The notes: a model not told the origin generated them from the sequence alone. A DNA stretch of 64,000 nt from Litoditis marina (GCA_964036275.1 OZ038433.1:434001-498000); one strand, 5' to 3'; shown: positions 25,001-41,918, numbered from the stretch's first letter. Program-made: numbers and translations.

Positions 25001-28000
25001 ATTTTTGTCGCGTTGAGATTGGATATTCCCTTTCCCTATTTTAGTTTAAAATAGTTCTGTATAGGTTCACAAAGATTGTTGTATAAGTGTATTAGAAATT
25101 ATGAAAATAAATTTCGTAGTTCGTACGATTTATGCTGGTAGACACCTGCCATAGTCCAAATAATCAATACTGTAATGTAAAACAGTGTTCGGTTTTGGCG
25201 CAGAAACCGATCATCGATCTTCTCTATCTTCCGTTCGTTTCATCATTGAGTGACGACAGTTCGTGTTGCTGCTGCTCGACTCGGCTCATGAGTCACTCTC
25301 TTCTGTTTGCATATTTTCGAGGCGGCCACAAGAAACTGAGAATATCGAATATCAGAAAATCATTTGGGTCCATTTCTGTGTACTTGCGCTGAATTTTGTT
25401 TGTGTGCGTGACTGTTACAGGGGAATATCATCTGGTAGTTAACTTCGCGTACTACCGTACTGATCATATCTCAAATTAGGACTGATTTCATGGAAATCTG
25501 CCAATATTTTTATGCAGCCACTCAGTTGAATTGCGATCAAGCTTGATTTTCTGTTCTCTAGTTGAGCATGTATCATTGTCAATGGGAAATTTGTGTTGTC
25601 GTGATCATGTAAGTTTCTTACTCTGTTTCGGTACTTTGCATGGAATTCCGGAACGAAGGGCAGGTGCATGTTTCAGAGGGAAAAAGGGTGCGCAGCCGTG
25701 TTTTGTCAGCCTAAACATTGCTTTGTATATCGCCGGTCTGTTGTTTTTGTCTGAGCCATGACCGCCCTTCCCCCTTATGCGTTACATTTATTTGTGACCA
25801 CTTTTTCTCTACTCGTACGTTTCTGTTGCATCGTCCACATTACAGTAGGTGACGCCACCTAAACTTACTGTAATTGGAATCTTCGTGCATGTATCGAACT
25901 CTCGTTTTTCCCAATTTTCATTTAGATCCCTTGTTTCTAGGATCATTTTGATGAGCGCAAGGGACTAGTTTTCAAAAAGAAACCCGTTTATATATCAAGT
26001 TTAGGTGTAGGGCAATGATTTTGCTGAGTTCATCAATAATAGCTACCTAGAAGTTTTCTTTCCAAGCTTCTCGATTCAACTTGTGATTTAGTGGTTTTGG
26101 GAGGAAACCCTGTGTCCTTGTTTCGAAATAATCGAAATTGTCATTACGTGAGCACATCTTGAACTGGGCTCTCGAACGACACGCCAAGTTGGTTAGTTTT
26201 ATTGTCTCCGCCTGGTTGCAGCAGCAGTGGCAGTAGCACTTCTTGGCGATTAGAAGAGGAGGAGGGGGTACTTCAACTACCGATTCAGAACCGCCATTCC
26301 ATTTGAATAGAGTAGCTACTCACCATTCACTACTCCCGCTATACTACGCATACATCGTGCTCATTTTTAATATAGATTGTAATTTTGTTTCTTCGGATTA
26401 CGTGAAACCATCCTCCATTGTGCTTGTGTCTTTCATTGTTTCATTCTCTTACTAGATTCCAAGATAACTTGATTCTGGAGGCGTTTCCTGGAAGTCCCAA
26501 AAGATTTTAATAGAGTCTTATATGTTCTGCCGTTTGTAGTTGACTCATTCTCTCCTCCTGTCTCTAATTCTGTCCTTTGTTGATTGTCTGTGTCAATCTG
26601 ACAGCGAACTGTCACGTAAGGACGTAAGCCACCCTGCGTGGCTATTCAATCGCATCTTATAGAACCTTCTACTTCTGTCGGTCATTTGGCGAAATAAATT
26701 ACATTAGAATTCTTGGCCGATTTCTCAAGTAACCGGGTAACCGCACTAGTTAACAATAAACCGGAACCAGTCGAACCTTTTCTAGTAACCACTCGGTGAA
26801 CGAAATACGCGCTTAAATGAAGAATTCGCCAAGTTTCTCAACGCGTTATATTTCGCGTCAACGTTGATTTTTTGTTTACGTAAAGTTCATGACATTCCCA
26901 TTCTTCAAACCTAGCGAAGATATATTATCTTCTCCCATTCTCCCATTTTAATCAATTACTAACATGATTTCAAACTCGCCAGTTTTCTCTGGTATTCAAT
27001 CTATTCTAATAGTGTACATTTTTATAACTATATCACTGCGAGCTCAGTTAGTAACTCTTCAGTTTTGGTTACACCTGAACGTGATTAGCTATTTACTATG
27101 TTCTACCATCTAATAAACTTTGAACTGATAGAAAGTATGAACAATGGTTGGTAAATATAATCTGTAATCTTCACTATGTTTGCAGACTGTAGGTGAATTG
27201 AGTGAAATTTAACTCTTATAACACTTTTTTGGCTACTATAAACATACTTTTGTTTCAGGTATCACCCTTCCACCAGTCTGTCCGCCCAGTTGCGAGCAGA
27301 TCGAGCGAATCGAGCCGGCACCGAGGAGAGAACCCGCAGTCCACCCTCGCCCGCACCCTGCCAACTGGCCAATAGAAGCATGCTCGGTCAGTTAAACGAG
27401 CTCTAGCTCCTAGATTCACACGTCGAATTTTCCCAGACAAAAAACCAAGACAACGAGCATGTGTAACAAAAACACGAAATAACTGTATTTTCGAATGGCG
27501 CTTTCTCAGATGTAAGAAATCAGCATTACCCCGAGAAGTGACGCCGAGTCGAAACCTCAACTTCCCCCCGCAATCGGCAACAATTCTCCTTACTTTCCTA
27601 TCAATTGTCCGTGTTGGGAAACGATGTGCGTCCTACTCCGCCCCGTAAAAGATACCATCTGGGAGTATCGCCGTGCGAAATTGGTCATAAAAGAAGTAGG
27701 AGGCGAGATTTCGAACTTGACGATCCGCTCGCAACAAATCAGTTTTACATGTAAAGAGTGTCATGTTTCATTCCTTCTTTCGATGTAAATTGGACACCCG
27801 GCTATACTCACTAGGAAAAGAAGTTACGAAAAAATGGGCGTTCGGCTCATTGAGATAACCAATAGTGTCGTTTGGAATTCAGTATTCGGAATTCGGATAA
27901 TCGCAAGAGCTCATCAGTTTACACTCTGTTGAATCTCACTCGACGACTGATCTGGTGTGTTCCTTAAAAAGTATCATATAAACTCTGAAAAATAAAAGTT

Positions 28001-31000
28001 TATTTGAGTCGTAATAGAACTGCGCGATAGTTTTTGTTTGGTGTAGATTTCTGGAGTTTTAGATTGCTGATGATACTAAACCAAACATTAAATAATAGTA
28101 GTTGCGAATTCGACGTGAAATGGAGTAGCCGTAAACTAGGGGTCAAGTGAGCCTAAATGGAGCGCATTGATAGGGAATAGAACCGGCTATGACGGGTAAT
28201 AAAGGGCGACGTCGCGTGCGATGTGCGCGAGAAAGAAGAGCTGGTGATTAGATGGATTTGTTGCTGCCAGCCGACCAGCCCACGGCGACCGAGAAGAAGA
28301 AGAAGAAGTTCCCGAAGAAGAAGAACTCTTCCCCCGAATTCATACTAGTCGGTAGAAGACACGTTTCATTCAATGAAGCTGCGACGGTGTTACGAGTGGC
28401 AGTTGCCAGGTACTTTACCTATTACTACCTATTACCTGAACTGTTTTACCTGTTTTTGGCTTCTACAAGTTCAACATGTTCGAGAAACTCGATCGGCAGT
28501 TCATTAAACCCTTGGAGTTCTGTACTCTCCTGAGGGATTTTTTTATCGATATCGCCATTCTTATTTCTGATCGAGGCAGGCCTTGGTAAGAGCTACGACT
28601 CTGGTGAAGTTGTTTGTATAGCCAATTATTTTCTCAGCTCCGGCAGTGTTAAGCTTTTGAGCTCTTGTTAATGACTGGAATTTAGCAATGGTAACATGCT
28701 ATTCGGAACTTTTTGTCTGAAATGTTTCAGCTCTAAAACTAGTCGTTATCTTTATCGCATGGGATAAGTCAGTCTAGTATGCATAAGTTTGCGGTAAAGA
28801 ATGGTCAATATGTCCGTGGATTAGAGTGTATTTTCATCGGGAGGTCTGACACCTGTTGTGTTGTTGCAGTGAAGGGTGATTCATTACAAGATGGCTCGCC
28901 CTCCCCCTTCCCTACCCGGAGGCCACAGTTGCTTTTTCAATCACGATAAATGATGCCACATTCCGCTAGACAATAAGTCTTTCCGTTTCCAATCTATTCT
29001 TGTTGTTCCCTGAGAATGGTAGCTCTTATTGCTGTTGGGATGAATGTAGTGATTTTTTGTCTCATCACTCTAAGCTACTGATCTATCGGAAATGGTTTTC
29101 TTCCACTTGGCTCTGTTGGAGATAGGTGTTGTAACGAGTAAAGTTGTGCGGTTCTATTAGAGACGTACCACATTCTCAGTCGGCTGGAGGGGGAAAGTAT
29201 TTTTCGAATCTTCGTGATTGGGCGGGAATTGTAACCTTCTATTTGTGTATCTTGTTTGTGTATTCATCAAATATCACATACCAATCATCACACTAATCAT
29301 CACACCATTTCTCATTAAGTATGAAAATGGAAATTTGAAATTATTAGACGAAATCACGATGCTTGTATAAAAACTAATCGATCTCTCGATTTCAGACAGT
29401 TTGATGTCACCGCGGTTGGTGCAGCGTCGGTTCCCGGGTACTCCGCGCGGCGGCGGGCAGGATGCGGGCGCGGACCGGCCAGTCGTCTGGGTGCCGCGGT
29501 CCACCCTCGCCAGCCAGAACCCCGCGCACTCGAACAGTCTACCCAGACTCGAGAAACACGTAGTTAGAGAGTGAGTTCATCTATCTTGTTTACGTGTTCT
29601 GTTTATGATATATTGCATTTTTTAATTTTTCGAAATTTAACGTTTTTTTTTTGTTGATTTTGTTATCATTCACTTCAAAAAGTGAAAATGAGATAACGAA
29701 CAAACAACATATTTTTCGATGTTGTTGTTTATACGTGAGGTGACTTTGTTGTCTACGAAAAATTAGTGAAAATTACTATTGTTGAAACAGAGATGGTTCT
29801 ATATCTTGATCTAGTGGAAATGCTCCAATAAATTATCCAACAAACTCGCCCCAAGTCTATCTTTATCATTGGCTTTACAGTGAACCTGCGACTACAAGTC
29901 GGTTGCCCACCAGAGCCTATTCGGAACAGGATAGAAAGAGGCAGTACCGTATTGCACTCAATTTCTTCAACAAGTAAGTGATTATGGCTAACTACCTGAT
30001 TATTTACAAACTTTTTCGCGGAGTATCTAGTTGTAATATTGAAAGAACAGTAGTTCACGTCCTACTGAAAACAGTTTGTATCCGAGTTTTTATATATATT
30101 TGATGATTGACTTTGTCTTCTAATGGAATACAATTGTTTCGTTCTCACGTTGTCTCGTACTTTCTTGGCTTTTATATAATTTACTCATCACATTAAGTAA
30201 TTTTTAAGATCAATATCAGTTATTGTCCATGACTTACACTTTTGTCATTGTTTTCATAATGTTTCTTAACATTGTTGCTATCGCCATCATTCTATTTGTT
30301 TTCTGTTTAAGGAAACCGGAACGTGGCGTTCAATTGTTGACGTCCTGGGGCTTCGTGGACGATTCTCCAGAATCGCTGGCGAAACTTCTATTCGGTCGTC
30401 GTGGTCTCAGCAAGCAGATGATAGGAGAATACATTGGAACCCTCCACTCTCCCTTCCACAATTGCGTTCTCAAGTAAGTGGCCAGTGTTATGTAACCGGA
30501 GTCAAATGTAACCAAATTGTAATCGACGTCAAACGTAAAATATCGTCGAAATTTGAACTATTCTCTGAGATAATATTGAGCTTACTCTATGTGCTTCGTA
30601 GAGTAAGTGACTGAGTTGATGTAGTGTCATTAACAGTGTTGATTTCAAAAAGTGAATATAATTGAATTTTCTGTTATCTCTGAGTACAAAGCAGACAATA
30701 GAAGAACTTGAAAATGTAGGATGTTCTTCCGTTAGAAATGAACATACCGAACAATAAGTATCTGTGGCAAATTTGCCCTGATTTAGATATTTCGCCGGTC
30801 TAATGGATCTTCGAGGTTTGGAAATTGATGTGGCTTTGAGGAAGGCCTTCCAGTACTTCATTCTGCCCAAGGAAACCGAGAAAATCGATCGTGTTCTGCA
30901 GGTTAGAAAGTTTGAATCAGGCGTACAGCGTAGTGTTTATTCGTTGTCGCTCTGGCTGAATAGAGTAGCTCTGTGGGCTCAGGGGTTATCCGAGTTTCGT

Positions 31001-34000
31001 GTATCGTAATTCCATAAAGTATTCAGTCACACATAAGTTAGATGTTACTGTTCTTCTTGAATGAAGTATGAAGCCGTTTCGTTTGAAATGACGCAACTTT
31101 GGAAATTTCGGTCATTAAGGTCAATTTTTGCCATGCTAGTCATAAAATAAACCAGTTATTAGAATTTGTCGGTTATTCCACCAAGTTCAATAGGTCAGAC
31201 CTAAATTCACCAAGTTTACCAGGTTTTACCTAAACTAGCATTGTGTATTCAGGCATTCGCTGTCCACTACTGTAAGTGTAATCCGAAGCGGGCTGCATCG
31301 TGGCGAGGTGGCTGGGATGCCGTCCATCTCCTGGCCTTCGCCATCATCATGCTCAACACCGATCTCCATTCACCCAATATCAAGGTTGGTTCGGAATAGT
31401 TGTATTGTAATATTTAAAATGATATTACAAGTTTTCTGTGGATTCGTACTTTTTATAAGTTTCGTGGATTCACGGTTTTCAACAAGGAAGAAGTTTGGTT
31501 ATGTAGTTATGTTGGACTTTTTCACGTTCAGAAGTACTGTTACAGTTGTTGCTCAATTACGGTATCGGAAAGTTGCTCAAAAATCGATTACAAAAGATTT
31601 CTAACATTCTAGCATGTTCGATAATAGCTCGTTCCAAGTATATATCGTTCAGAACTCTGCTCGAATGCGACGTGATGATTTTGTGAAGAATCTGCGTGGT
31701 CAGGACAAGATGCCCGGACAGAAGGAGGGAATCGATTTCGACAGGTATGTTAGAGAACTGGGATCTAGGTGCACCACCTGGGTTGTATATGGATTCGTGG
31801 ATCCACTTGAGCCTTTTTTTCATCAATGAAAGGTTGTGGGAATATGTGATTATGGTTTATAATAATGAGTTCCTCAATATACTGTATAACAAACAAGTTA
31901 GAGACAAATTGATAACTTACGAATTGATGTTTAAGACTAAGAAAACAGCGATAAATACATAGAAGTGCATGAAATTGAAGAGAAAAGCTGTTTCCTGTTG
32001 GAACGTGATGTTAATAGAGTCCCTTCCAGAGGCTTGTTGGAGGGTATTTACGAAAGAGTGAAGACTGACGAATTCGTACCCGGAGATGATCACGTGGCAC
32101 AGGTTCGCCGAGTAGAAATAGCCATCATCGGCAAGGATAAACCGGTGAGTACTCTTTTGAAGGCTAATTCACTGAAGAACGCGGTACTTTTCTGAAAACG
32201 AACCGAACCAGATTCGGAATCAGTCGGTTCTCGGATGAGTGGTTCGAACCAAAACGAACCACACATACGAAGCGTTTCGCGTTTAGGTTATGACAATTGT
32301 GTTGGATTTCATGGATAACTGCGATATTTCCCAGCCCAACAACTATCCTCACTGGCTCAAGTTCATCATTTTAACCTGTTAATCAATACTAAAAGTACGA
32401 AATATTCGTCACAGCATCGTGCAAACCACTGTCAACCATTCGAAATCGTATGGCTTTAATTATTTCCATCTAATTCTCTCCTCTTTCGCTGATGAGACAG
32501 GACCACATTCTTTTATTGTAGATAAATAAGTGGCCAATTCTACAACTAACCGGGTTTTTAGGTTACCATCCGGTTACCTACTGAAGTAACCTGAAAAATA
32601 GGTTACCAAAAAGGGTTAGGTTACCTAAAAACCCGGTTAGATATAGAATTCACCTGAATAAGTTGATAATCTCTGATGTGTGTTGATTGCAGCGTCTGGC
32701 GGAGTCGCAACGTCGTCTCGTCTGCTATTGTCGTCTGCAACAGGTGGTGGATCCGCAGAAGAAACAGGCGGCCACCAGCCACGAGAGGGACGTCTTCCTC
32801 TTCAACGATATGCTCGTCGTGAGTTGCACATTCTTAAACTGGGGTTCATGAATCAATAGAAATAGTTTAACTAAAATGTAGTTGAATCGGATTAAAGTTA
32901 TTACATAAAAGATAACTTAATATGCTATCTATATATTTATGTAAATATACATGGGATGCATTTGTTTCGCTAGCCAAATGTAGTCAATGATGTCTTTTCA
33001 TTATCATTCTACTGTGTAATAATTTGTAATTCATCAATTTGAGTTATGATGTGATCGACAAAAACATCAGGATGAAACCGTGCACGTAGAACTAAACCGT
33101 GTTGACAAACATATTGATAACCTTTGTATATTAAATTGAATAAGAAGTATATTCTACATGTAATTCTGTTCTAGGTTGCCAAGGTGATGAGCAAACGTCG
33201 TTCGGTGTCTTCCACCACGTATTCCTTGAAGCATCACACGCCACTGTTGGGGGCATCTGTGCACGAGTTCACGGTTAGTCTTTTGGATGTTGTCCTTTGC
33301 GAATGTCATGGAATCCATGCTGTTGTTGCTTATCAGCTCATTTCGTTCTCGTGAAATTAGTTTTTCGAACTTCGGTTACCGTTAAATCTGAGGTAAAGGC
33401 CAAATTTTCCGTTAGGCTGTTAGGTAGTTGTCTGGCCTGTATATTTTTCTTCTCCGGTCTCAATTCCATACACCACGAAAGCCTCTTATGAGACGGGGGG
33501 TTGCGAATAAATTTTTATGAAAAGTTAGAGATCACTAAAAATCGCAGTTTTGAACTAGATGAGAGGGGCGCGACTCCAAAAAGAAGGGGAGCTTTCATGG
33601 AAAATGAGAGTTTCTTGGCGGTGTATGCTCAATTCATCTCCATTCCAGCGTGGTCAGTATGAGTATGGTCTGTTGATCGTGTGTGCCAACAAGGAGAAAC
33701 TCTACTTCAACGCCAGAAACTGCGAAGACAGGTTGGTTGCTGACATATTGTCATGATCCAGACAGTCACTTATGTTGATTTCACGAAAGTGTAATTAACT
33801 ATATCTCATAACAGTAAACATTGACTATGTCTTGCTTTTTCCCTTCATTACATTCTGATCCGTAGCTGTGCTTATTCGATCTTGTTTTCTATTAGTGTAC
33901 TTTATCTACCAATCTTAACATCAGTTTTTCTCTATGAGTCAACGTGGCGTTCCTTTTTTTCGCCGAATTTTGAATTTTCACGAATCTGCAATGAAAAATG

Positions 34001-34436
34001 TGCTTCTATGGGTAGAAGACAGGCACACCTTCTTCTTCTCAACCGAGTGTCACATGTTATGTAGGAAGTCACGTGTTCAATCGCGTCACGTGCTCTATTC
34101 TTTGAACGCAACGTCACGTGTAGACTTACAGTAGATGCCAAACGCACCATTTTCAATCTTCCCTCTCCCCACTATTGTTTTACACTGTCACTATATCATA
34201 TCAGAGCTTTAATTCTTATTTCCAGACGTCGTTTCGCGGCGGACGTGTTGGAGTCTATTCGCGAGTCCACTCAGATGGAGGACGTGCGACTGGAGTTGGA
34301 GCTGGACAAGCTGAGAACGGACAGTCAACGGGACAGCGGGCTGCCCGATATGGAGGGACCGGCCGCGCCCCATCGACGGCTGTCCTTTAATTCACTCGAT
34401 TCCGGGGTCGTAGAAGAGACGTACGAAGGCAACTAG
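19013..34436 (+). CDS. Arf guanine-nucleotide exchange factor, IQSEC/BRAG family (IQ-Sec7-PH)
   Basis: Exons: 19013-19159, 22467-22591, 23142-23261, 27259-27386, 29396-29570, 29881-29973, 30312-30473, 30787-30901, 31253-31384, 31653-31744, 32030-32144, 32693-32818, 33175-33273, 33649-33731, 34226-34436. All phases join; about 640 residues. An IQ motif (AAVVIQRTFRTYRLNRRW, 64-81) would bind calmodulin. The Sec7 domain (about 245-440) has the Glu finger in ILPKETEK (E346; usual form LPGEAQK, so G to K) and AFAIIMLNTDLHSPN. A PH-like region follows (about 475-585; RLVCYCRLQQVVDP, FLFNDMLVV). A short acidic, coiled tail ends at EETYEGN. The family loads GTP onto Arf1/Arf6 at membranes and synapses. 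The 173-231 linker is rich in S, P and R. The start ATG lies one base after an acceptor. Upstream exons of longer isoforms cannot be excluded. The first intron carries a tripled 15-mer inverted element. Confidence 0.93.
19193..19624. repeat. Inverted element with a 15-mer repeated three times at each end
   Basis: The left end has CGACAACTCGTCCCC (or one base short) near 19194, 19218 and 19240. The right end has the inverse GGGGACGAGTTGTCG near 19559 and 19610, plus a one-base variant near 19581. About 300 bases of AT-rich sequence lie between. It starts 34 bases after exon 1 of the Arf-GEF. Confidence 0.8.
28252..28351 (+). CDS. Possible alternative first exon of the Arf-GEF (polybasic N-terminus)
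   Basis: An ATG directly after the acceptor-like GGTGATTAG opens a 33-codon frame starting MDLLLPADQPTATEKKKKK and ending PEFILV, then one base and donor GTAGAA. Phase 1 at the end is exactly what exon 29396-29570 needs. If used as an internal exon after 27259-27386 the phase fails, so it fits only as an alternative start. The product would lack the IQ motif and carry a lysine-rich head that could bind acidic lipids or enter the nucleus. This is inference from phase and composition; no transcript evidence is available. Confidence 0.5.
32532..32651. repeat. AACCCGG/GGTTACC element in an Arf-GEF intron
   Basis: Full copy of about 120 bases: GGCCAATTCTACAAC then AACCGGGTTTTTAGGTTACC, and the inverse ending in AGAATTCACC. 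It lies in the intron before exon 32693. Confidence 0.8.
33468..33626. repeat. Inverted-repeat element, CTCTTATGAGA family, copy 1
   Basis: Left end CACGAAAGCCTCTTATGAGA, right end AATGAGAGTTTCTTGGCGGTG. It resembles 54180-54397 in ends and inner order (GCAGTTTT, GCGCGACT, GAGCTTTCA). It ends 22 bases before exon 33649. Confidence 0.6.
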
Positions 34437-34702
34437 GAGGCAGAGATTCTTGTTACATAACTATGAAGCATAGTTACACATGTGAATAGCCCTGTACCGT
34501 AGTCTTTTTCCTAGGTCATCGTAGACGTGTTTTATGTTTTTTGTTTTATCCGAATTTCCTTGCATGTACTTCTTTGTGGGAGTAGATAGTGTTGTATCCG
34601 GGATGAATGTGGTTGTACCATGTACGTTCCACCCCCTATGTAGAGCCCCGCCCCAACAGAAGGTGTCATTCTGAAACGTGCTCAGACGGAGATATGGGTA
34701 TC

Positions 34703-34779
34703 ATATAGTCGCCATCATTCCTACTGCGACTCTCGCAGTACACACTCTGTAATCTTACTGTAGGAGTCTCGGTAGGAAT
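34703..34779. repeat. Foldback, CATTCCTAC family, copy 1
   Basis: CATTCCTACTGCGACTCTCG pairs with TGTAGGAGTCTCGGTAGGAA. A longer copy is at 43656-43873. Confidence 0.6.
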
Positions 34780-35730
34780 GAAAGAGACTATTCATGTCTC
34801 CCGCCTGTTTCCTTTTCTTGTGTTGCCATTCCCTGTCTTGTCTACTATTCACTTGTCATTACGGGGTGTTTGTATATATTGGCAATCGTTCACTTTCTTT
34901 CTTTCTTTCTTTCCAACACGCCGCCAATGTTTGTTAATTGCTCAGGGGTTGACGAAGAATTATACGATTATATACACGGGTTTGCTGGACGAACACAATT
35001 GCAGAGTAGTCTAGTTCTATCGTTCTTTGAGACCTTTTCAATCAAGACTGGTTGCATTTTGATACAGTTCAAAATTAGTTCTCTGTTAAGTCAAATTTTT
35101 CTTTAGATTTCCTTCAGACTAGGTTAACTAACTAGCATTTGTGTTCACGGCAAACCCTTCACATTGAATTATAGTAGATCTCTTGTTTTAGAAGTATTGT
35201 TCTTGCCATTCACGATTGTATCATTCGATAGGTATTGATTTTCTATCGTAGATCATATTTTAATTTGCCTTCCTACCACAATTGGGTGTTCGTCTAAGTC
35301 AACTCATTACGTTTCAGAAACTTTTCATTGTGTTTATTTCACTGTAGTTTTATACCATATCCTCGTTTCATATAAATATATACAATCAATCTTCTCTTGA
35401 ATGGAAAAGCGCCGAACAGTAGAAAGCTGTGAGACTACGATATTGTTGTACAAAATATATCACTAGTGTTAACTCATCACCTAAAAAGTTCCTTGCTGCA
35501 ACATTAGGAAATTCCGTAAGAAAACTCGTCAAAATCGTAGTACTGAATAAAGATATCAGAGCTATACGTTTGGAGTTAGGTGATGCATTTTACTACTCAA
35601 TGAATTTACCACTCATCAATGTATTGAGCTGGAATTTGAGAGCTGGAATTTATCAAGCGCTACTGAAATGACAAAACATTCTGTCTTCTGCGGTTTTAAA
35701 CAGATGTATAGGTGAGGACCATAGCTGCGT

Positions 35731-35797
35731 TGTAGTTTGAATCTGATAAACACTATTATTCACGAATTTCCATCGAAATCAATGGGATCAAACTACA
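35731..35797. repeat. Short foldback, TGTAGTTTGA family
   Basis: TGTAGTTTGA at the left and TCAAACTACA at the right, 67 bases in all. Confidence 0.7.
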
Positions 35798-35869
35798 AAA
35801 ATGGTGGAATACCTACTCCGTATTGTCTTAATTTGTAAAGAACGAGTCCTATGTTCATTTTGAATAGGT

Positions 35870-36797
35870 ATGTCGAAAGAGGAACTGCGGGCTAAGCAGG
35901 ACAAGTTGCAAGCCCTTTTGAACAAGAAGCGAAAAGCGGAGAAGGGCGCCACTACCGCGGCTGACACCATGCCGCCAGCCAAGAAACAGACTGACACTAT
36001 TGCGGCCGAGCCCGCACCCAGCACAAGCGGCTTGGAAGAGAAGGTATTTGAGGATATGACCAACTCTTCGGTGTAGTTTGACTTCGATGAAAGATATAAT
36101 TCACGAGTTTCGAATGAAAGCAAACTACAAACACAGCCGGATTGAGCAACATACACCGTGTATGGGCTTGCTGTGGATATAGCTAACCCTATGGACTACA
36201 TGATGAACACTAGTTTTGAGTGAATAGCTATAATCAAACTAATTGTTGGAGTAGTTTTCAGTGGAAACGGTCACCGCACGTGTAATGTTTTTTTTCCAAA
36301 ACTACGTGCGTGGTCTGCTCTGTCTAGAACAAAACCATCCACTTTTAGGCCAAGCAGAAAATATTACAAGAAGCGAAGCTGGCTAAGGAACGCTCGCTAA
36401 CCTATGGGCCCCAAGGATGGTGCGTTCGAGTTTTCCGAAATAAAATAATTACACACTTGATTGCGATTAATGAGATCGCGGTTTGGACAAAATAAGCGGT
36501 TTTCGTTTAGTGGTATAAAAACGTGTTTTCAGTGTTAGTTTTGATGGTGTATTATAGTTTCAGGTTAATGAAAAACCAGTTATCATAAAGGTTGGGTTAC
36601 CGGAAAACCCCGGTTACTTGTCGAATCGGTAGTTTTGCAGGCTGCGCCCGAAGAGTCTGAATACGAACAAGCAGTTTCTGCATCGAACCCTGGCCGCCAC
36701 CATCTCAAGAAGGGACAGACCGCCACCTTCCGTTGACGCGGAGTCTTCCGGTGACGACCGGAAAGAAACCGACAAACAAAAACGGCCACCCACTTGA
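35870..36797 (+). CDS. Small lysine-rich protein of unknown function
   Basis: Exons 35870-36043, 36349-36419, 36641-36797; phases 0 and 2 join; 133 residues. I do not recognise the family. Residues 1-30 (MSKEELRAKQDKLQALLNKK) look helical and could form a coiled coil, followed by basic KRKAEK, an Ala/Thr/Pro-rich stretch with PPAKKQ, then after residue 58 a second basic helix (AKQKILQEAKLAKERS), the aromatic patch YGPQGW, and a basic, Ser/Pro-rich tail ending KRPPT. The repeated basic clusters suggest a nuclear protein, which is inference. The start is two bases after acceptor TTTGAATAG, fitting spliced-leader addition. The gene is about 1.4 kb downstream of the Arf-GEF on the same strand, rather far for an operon partner. 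Two short inverted-repeat elements lie in its introns. Confidence 0.8.
36072..36129. repeat. Short foldback, TGTAGTTTGA family, in intron 1 of the lysine-rich gene
   Basis: TGTAGTTTGA at the left and CAAACTACA at the right; starts 29 bases after the exon 1 donor. Confidence 0.7.
36560..36628. repeat. Partial AACCCGG/GGTTACC element in intron 2 of the lysine-rich gene
   Basis: Contains CAGGTTAATGAAAAACCAG and GGTTACCGGAAAACCCCGG. It ends 12 bases before the acceptor of exon 3. Confidence 0.6.
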
Positions 36798-37808
36798 TTA
36801 TAAGAACTTGTGAATATGTGTGTACACGTGGTTATTTGGTCAATTGTTCGTCCTGTTTTCAAATGGAGATAAACACGTGATACGATGCGTGAGACGTAAT
36901 ACAAGATACTTGATAAATAGAAACGGGCAACCACCTGGTAAACTATAGGATTGTTAAACTTTGTATAATTTACGTGGTTGCATATCAGTTCATCCAGTCA
37001 TTTTTTCGTCATATTTTCATATCACACGTCATGATAATCCTTCGTATTTTCCGGGTCAATTATATTAAAGCAGTTATTACTAGGTGGTTCACATGAACTT
37101 TTTACCGGAAGGTCGCTAGATATTGTGTTGACGGTGACTATTGACAGCTTGAAAACGGTTCTTTCCCATTCATCTCAAGCTGATTTCTAGTTCTTATCTG
37201 TTGTTCCAGTCGAAAAACTACATGCTAAGTTTTCGGTTTTTTCGTTCGCGTTCTCATTGTTGTCCTGTGTTATATTCCTATATTGAGTGTTTACGTATGA
37301 AGAAGTTCAACTCTCTTCATGTTCGTAGTGTGTTTCCTACTTTTGATCGTGATTTTGAAATGAACAGACATATGGAACATGGAACACTCTATGAATTTCA
37401 TTTCGTGCTATCAGTTCACTTTTCCGTATGTCGTGATGCTATTCGGATCAGCCTTTCCCACTCTACCAGGGAAGACCGGACGCAGCACCTGAATGGAAAT
37501 AAATGGATGAGTATTAGTATAATCATAGTTTGAGAACCCCGTATCAATGACCAACTTCTTCAGAATTGCTCACACTTTCTTAGGCGTTTAACTATTCGAA
37601 AATATCTAGCTTTCTTCAAATATTCTTAAGGGATATAACTCCAGAATTTGAACTAGAATCGTTAGAGTTTCAGCGTTATTGAGATACCCATTGCAATAAT
37701 TAGCGTCCCTGTTTCTGTGTTTTACTTAGTTACAAAAAACCGAAAAAGAACTAACAAACTCACCGAATATGTGTATGTTCATGTGATACTAGGTTCTCAG
37801 TAGGAATG
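36798..37808. other. Convergent intergenic region; no gene seen
   Basis: Lies between the stop codons of the lysine-rich gene (+) and the phosphatase gene (-). A plus-strand open frame at 37201-37533 has no recognisable protein character and is not called. Confidence 0.5.
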
Positions 37809-41895
<4,087 letters not shown>

Positions 41896-41916
41896 TGTTT
41901 GTATAGGGAACACTGC

Positions 41917-41918
41917 TC
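41917..41918 (-). promoter_or_regulatory. Candidate spliced-leader acceptor, phosphatase
   Basis: On the minus strand AATTTTTCCAG is followed by a 22-base leader and the ATG at 41895. Confidence 0.5.

Larger units (their letters stand above)
34437..35866. other. 3' flank of the Arf-GEF; no gene seen
   Basis: Contains the presumed 3' untranslated region of the Arf-GEF, a foldback of the CATTCCTAC family (34703-34779) and a TGTAGTTTGA foldback (35731-35797). No exon with consistent phase was found. Confidence 0.5.

Noticed and set aside
37201..37533. 110-codon plus-strand frame between convergent genes
   Set aside because: No motif, no splice partner and composition like the flanking intergenic DNA.
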